This document shows, piece by piece, positions 61,951 to 64,000 of a stretch of DNA of 64,000 nt. Under the pieces are notes generated by a model that was not told where the DNA came from, did no database searches, and saw nothing but the letters and a program-made list of their open reading frames with translations. Positions within the stretch are counted from its first letter, which is position 1. Every line of letters starts with the position of its first letter. Source of the DNA: Fimbriimonadales bacterium (GTDB lineage Bacteria; Armatimonadota; Fimbriimonadia; Fimbriimonadales; ATM1); the NCBI GenBank assembly GCA_026129745.1, contig JAHCHL010000010.1, positions 53,575 through 117,574 of the forward strand, read 5' to 3'. The position numbers and the translations under genes were made by a program.

Positions 61951-62621
61951 TCGATAATGTCAAGCTGTGGATCGATGCAGTCTCCTTGCGGCTCAAGATT
62001 CGTATCCGAATTTCGATAAGTCCTGTCTACGGTCGTCTCGATCGTTATGTAATCATCGATTGAATTCGGATCCAAAGAGTCACCTAACGCGTCCCAGATT
62101 TTTGGCCCCGGATCGTTTGGATTTGTTATGACTCTGTTCATCGTCAAAATGTTGATCTGCAGCGCACGAATGTCTTCGGGATTGGCTGGCGGTTCCCTGA
62201 GTTGAGAAAGGCTTATGGAGAATTCGATGAAGTCATCATTGGGTCCGGGAGTTACAAACGTTACCGGAAAACCGATGTTGACCCACGTCAACAAGTTCAC
62301 AAGGTCGACGAACCTGTTGACTGAATAGCCGCCGCCGGACTGGAAGCCATCATATCGGATGAAGTGAGTTGCCTTTGGCGCGCAAAAACCGTTGCCCCAA
62401 GGCGGACGAATGACTGGCAGCGGCCCTCCGCCGGCCCCCGTCAAGTCATCCCCATCTCGAATCGCCACGATATAGACGTAGTTCGGGTTCACCGGGCCGT
62501 TGAATCGTATGAAGAACTCGATCCGCTTGCCCGCCCCCGGTGGAGGCCCAGGCGGAAATTTGGCGCATGCTCCAAACAAGGCCAAGAGACAGGAAACGGC
62601 GAGGACGCGCCACATATCCAT
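61923..62621 (-). CDS. Hypothetical lipoprotein
   Basis: 232 residues. Signal MDMWRVLAVSCLLALFGAC (lipid-modified C19). The mature part begins with a Pro-rich linker and is beta-rich (IEFFIRFNGPVNPNYVYIVA, THFIRYDGFQSGGGYSVN), without a recognised family; it may be a jelly-roll. It lies upstream of and overlaps the GT2 gene. Confidence 0.75.
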   Translation of the reverse strand: MDMWRVLAVSCLLALFGACAKFPPGPPPGAGKRIEFFIRFNGPVNPNYVYIVAIRDGDDLTGAGGGPLPVIRPPWGNGFCAPKATHFIRYDGFQSGGGYSVNRFVDLVNLLTWVNIGFPVTFVTPGPNDDFIEFSISLSQLREPPANPEDIRALQINILTMNRVITNPNDPGPKIWDALGDSLDPNSIDDYITIETTVDRTYRNSDTNLEPQGDCIDPQLDIIDWVIRVRSQ

Positions 62622-62688
62622 AACTTACTCCATTCCCAGGGCAGGTGAGCCTAACGAAACCGGCACTTTTGCCGATGAAGAAGAATGG

Positions 62689-64000
62689 ATGTCCCTATTG
62701 GCGCGCGCCCTCACGATCGTTCCCATTCTTCTGCTCGCGCTCGGCTGCGGAGGAGGCGGCTCCGTAGGTGGCCCACCGCCCGCATCTGGAAGCGTTGAAA
62801 TTAGGGTTGACTGGCCAAGCAGAGGCCGCTACGTCCCGCACTATGCCAACAGCTTAGTCGCAAAACTGACAACCAACACGAATCGCGTTTATACAATCAC
62901 GATGAATCGCGTCGGCAGCGACGGTTACCAGGGCGTCGCGATGTTCCCACAGGCAATACCAATTGGAACAAACTCTCTCACAGTCGAAGCGTTCACGAAC
63001 ACGAACGGAAGCGGCTCGAAGGTCGCGACTGCAACCATGGCGGTAGAGGTTACTGAAGGGGAAACGACTTCCGTAAATGTCAGCGCAGATCTCACTACCA
63101 CAATTGACCACATCTTGATTCAGAACCAGCCGATTACAGTACAAGCCGGAAACGAAATCCAACTCAACGCCGTTGCACGCACCGCCCAAAACGGCACGAT
63201 TCTGCTGCCGCCAGGCGCGCTGACTTGGTCAGTTGTTTCCGGACAAGCGCATGGATCTGTCACACCATTGGGACTCTTCTTAGGAATCTCCCAAGGTACT
63301 GCAACTGTGCAAGTTGCTGAGGCAGGCGCAGGCGTTAGTGCACAAGCTAACGTAACCGTAACTCCACCTCCGCCACCGCCGGCTGTGTATTTGATTGTGT
63401 TCACGTCAGATCGCGATGATGTCGGTTCGGAAGGCATCAACGCGATCTACTCGATGCGAAGCGATGGAACAGCACTCACCCGGCTCACGCTCGATGACGC
63501 ACTCTATCGAAGCCCAAGCCTTAGTCCGAACGGTTCGCTGATCGTGTTTGCAAGCGATCGAGATGTGATTCTCAGCGATGAAATCTACGTAATGCCTGTA
63601 TCCGGCGGCGCGCCCACTCGCCTGACAAACAATACTGTATTCGATGCAGATCCTGTTTTCAGCCCAGATGGTCAGAAGATCGCCTTTTCAAGGCTTATCA
63701 ATGGATTCTGGCAAATATTCACCATGAACGCCAATGGGACGGGTCAAACCCAGATTACGAATGCTTCAGCCAACCATTCACGGCCAAGCTGGAGCCCCGA
63801 TGGAACAAAAATTGTTTACGAATGTGATCAAGGTGGCGACTACGAGATATGGGTTATGAACGCCGATGGTACTGGTAAGACTCAGCTCACCAACAACTCT
63901 GTCGACGATCTCGCACCTTCGTTCAGCCCGGATGGATCGAAGATCGTTTTTGTCAGTTACCGAGTGGCAGGTGGAGACATCTACACGATGAACTCCAACG
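62689..64000 (+). CDS. TolB-like beta-propeller lipoprotein (partial at right edge)
   Basis: The reading frame is open to the window end. The ATG at 62689 begins a lipoprotein signal (SLLARALTIVPILLLALGC). An Ig-like region covers about residues 35-220 (TITMNRVGSDGYQGVAMFP, EIQLNAVARTAQNG), then a Pro linker. From about residue 235, PD40/WD40-like propeller repeats appear: SDRDDVGSEGINAIYSMRS, PSLSPNGSLIVFASDRD, PVFSPDGQKIAFSR, PSWSPDGTKIVYE, PSFSPDGSKIVF. This is a surface lipoprotein of TolB/DPP6 type; the function is unknown. The stop lies outside. Confidence 0.85.
   Translation, partial: MSLLARALTIVPILLLALGCGGGGSVGGPPPASGSVEIRVDWPSRGRYVPHYANSLVAKLTTNTNRVYTITMNRVGSDGYQGVAMFPQAIPIGTNSLTVEAFTNTNGSGSKVATATMAVEVTEGETTSVNVSADLTTTIDHILIQNQPITVQAGNEIQLNAVARTAQNGTILLPPGALTWSVVSGQAHGSVTPLGLFLGISQGTATVQVAEAGAGVSAQANVTVTPPPPPPAVYLIVFTSDRDDVGSEGINAIYSMRSDGTALTRLTLDDALYRSPSLSPNGSLIVFASDRDVILSDEIYVMPVSGGAPTRLTNNTVFDADPVFSPDGQKIAFSRLINGFWQIFTMNANGTGQTQITNASANHSRPSWSPDGTKIVYECDQGGDYEIWVMNADGTGKTQLTNNSVDDLAPSFSPDGSKIVFVSYRVAGGDIYTMNSN

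Overview
The window is ordinary bacterial chromosome of roughly 50% G+C. My best guess for the source is an Armatimonadota (Fimbriimonadia-like) bacterium. This is an inference from the combination of prepilin-like proteins ending in an H-X9-DG motif, PEP-CTERM proteins, many small lipoproteins, flagellin genes and a large share of unrecognised envelope proteins. No 16S rRNA, tRNA, phage, insertion sequence or CRISPR array is visible.

Layout. 1-4.0 kb (minus): the 5' part of dnaX, the small SRP RNA gene ffs directly before it, a TPR protein and an ABC-2 type exporter. 4.0-4.35 kb: a 343-base gap holding a candidate 120-nt structured RNA with its own terminator. 4.35-16.6 kb: metabolic and envelope genes (D-2-hydroxyacid dehydrogenase, Na/Pi cotransporter, trpF, M55 aminopeptidase, MutL-like ASKHA protein, polysaccharide deacetylase, DUF4015-type hydrolase, two GNATs, a basic-secretory-type metallopeptidase, PLP decarboxylase, lipoprotein). 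16.8-19.9 kb: two tandem flagellin genes, each with its own terminator. 20-25.8 kb (minus): ADP-ribosylglycohydrolase, a 1163-residue repeat-containing probable outer-membrane barrel and an anti-sigma-like membrane protein. 25.9-27.2 kb: rplJ-rplL with promoter, leader hairpin and terminator. 27.2-29.2 kb: alpha-L-fucosidase with a PA14 domain. 29.3-34.8 kb (minus): PEP-CTERM protein, prepilin-like protein, a cluster of helically phased TTAAC repeats, then an overlapping chain HD-GYP, degenerate HD-GYP, GT39 glycosyltransferase, Xer recombinase. 34.9-43.4 kb: secreted proteins, VanZ, carAB, an SDR. 43.4-49.4 kb (minus): recO preceded by six overlapping genes for an uncharacterised membrane assembly. 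49.6-53.3 kb (minus): a secreted triplicated-domain protein, prs and glmU. 53.4-56.6 kb: an anti-sigma-like protein paired with an STN-domain protein, an HDOD protein and a second PEP-CTERM protein. 56.7-60.2 kb (minus): E1alpha-E1beta-E2 of a 2-oxoacid dehydrogenase. 60.3-64 kb: secreted proteins, a GT2 glycosyltransferase and the start of a TolB-like propeller lipoprotein.

The best candidates for something undescribed are: (i) the tightly overlapped membrane-protein operon 44.2-49.4 kb upstream of recO; (ii) the orphan structured RNA at 4206-4326; (iii) the two anti-sigma-like single-pass proteins, each paired with an envelope protein and lacking a neighbouring sigma factor; (iv) the repeat-containing barrel at 21.3-24.8 kb; (v) the phased TTAAC repeat array upstream of the prepilin-like gene.

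Genes are densely packed, with many 4-base ATGA overlaps (translational coupling). Several true starts are GTG or TTG, and I set these from Shine-Dalgarno position or signal peptides.
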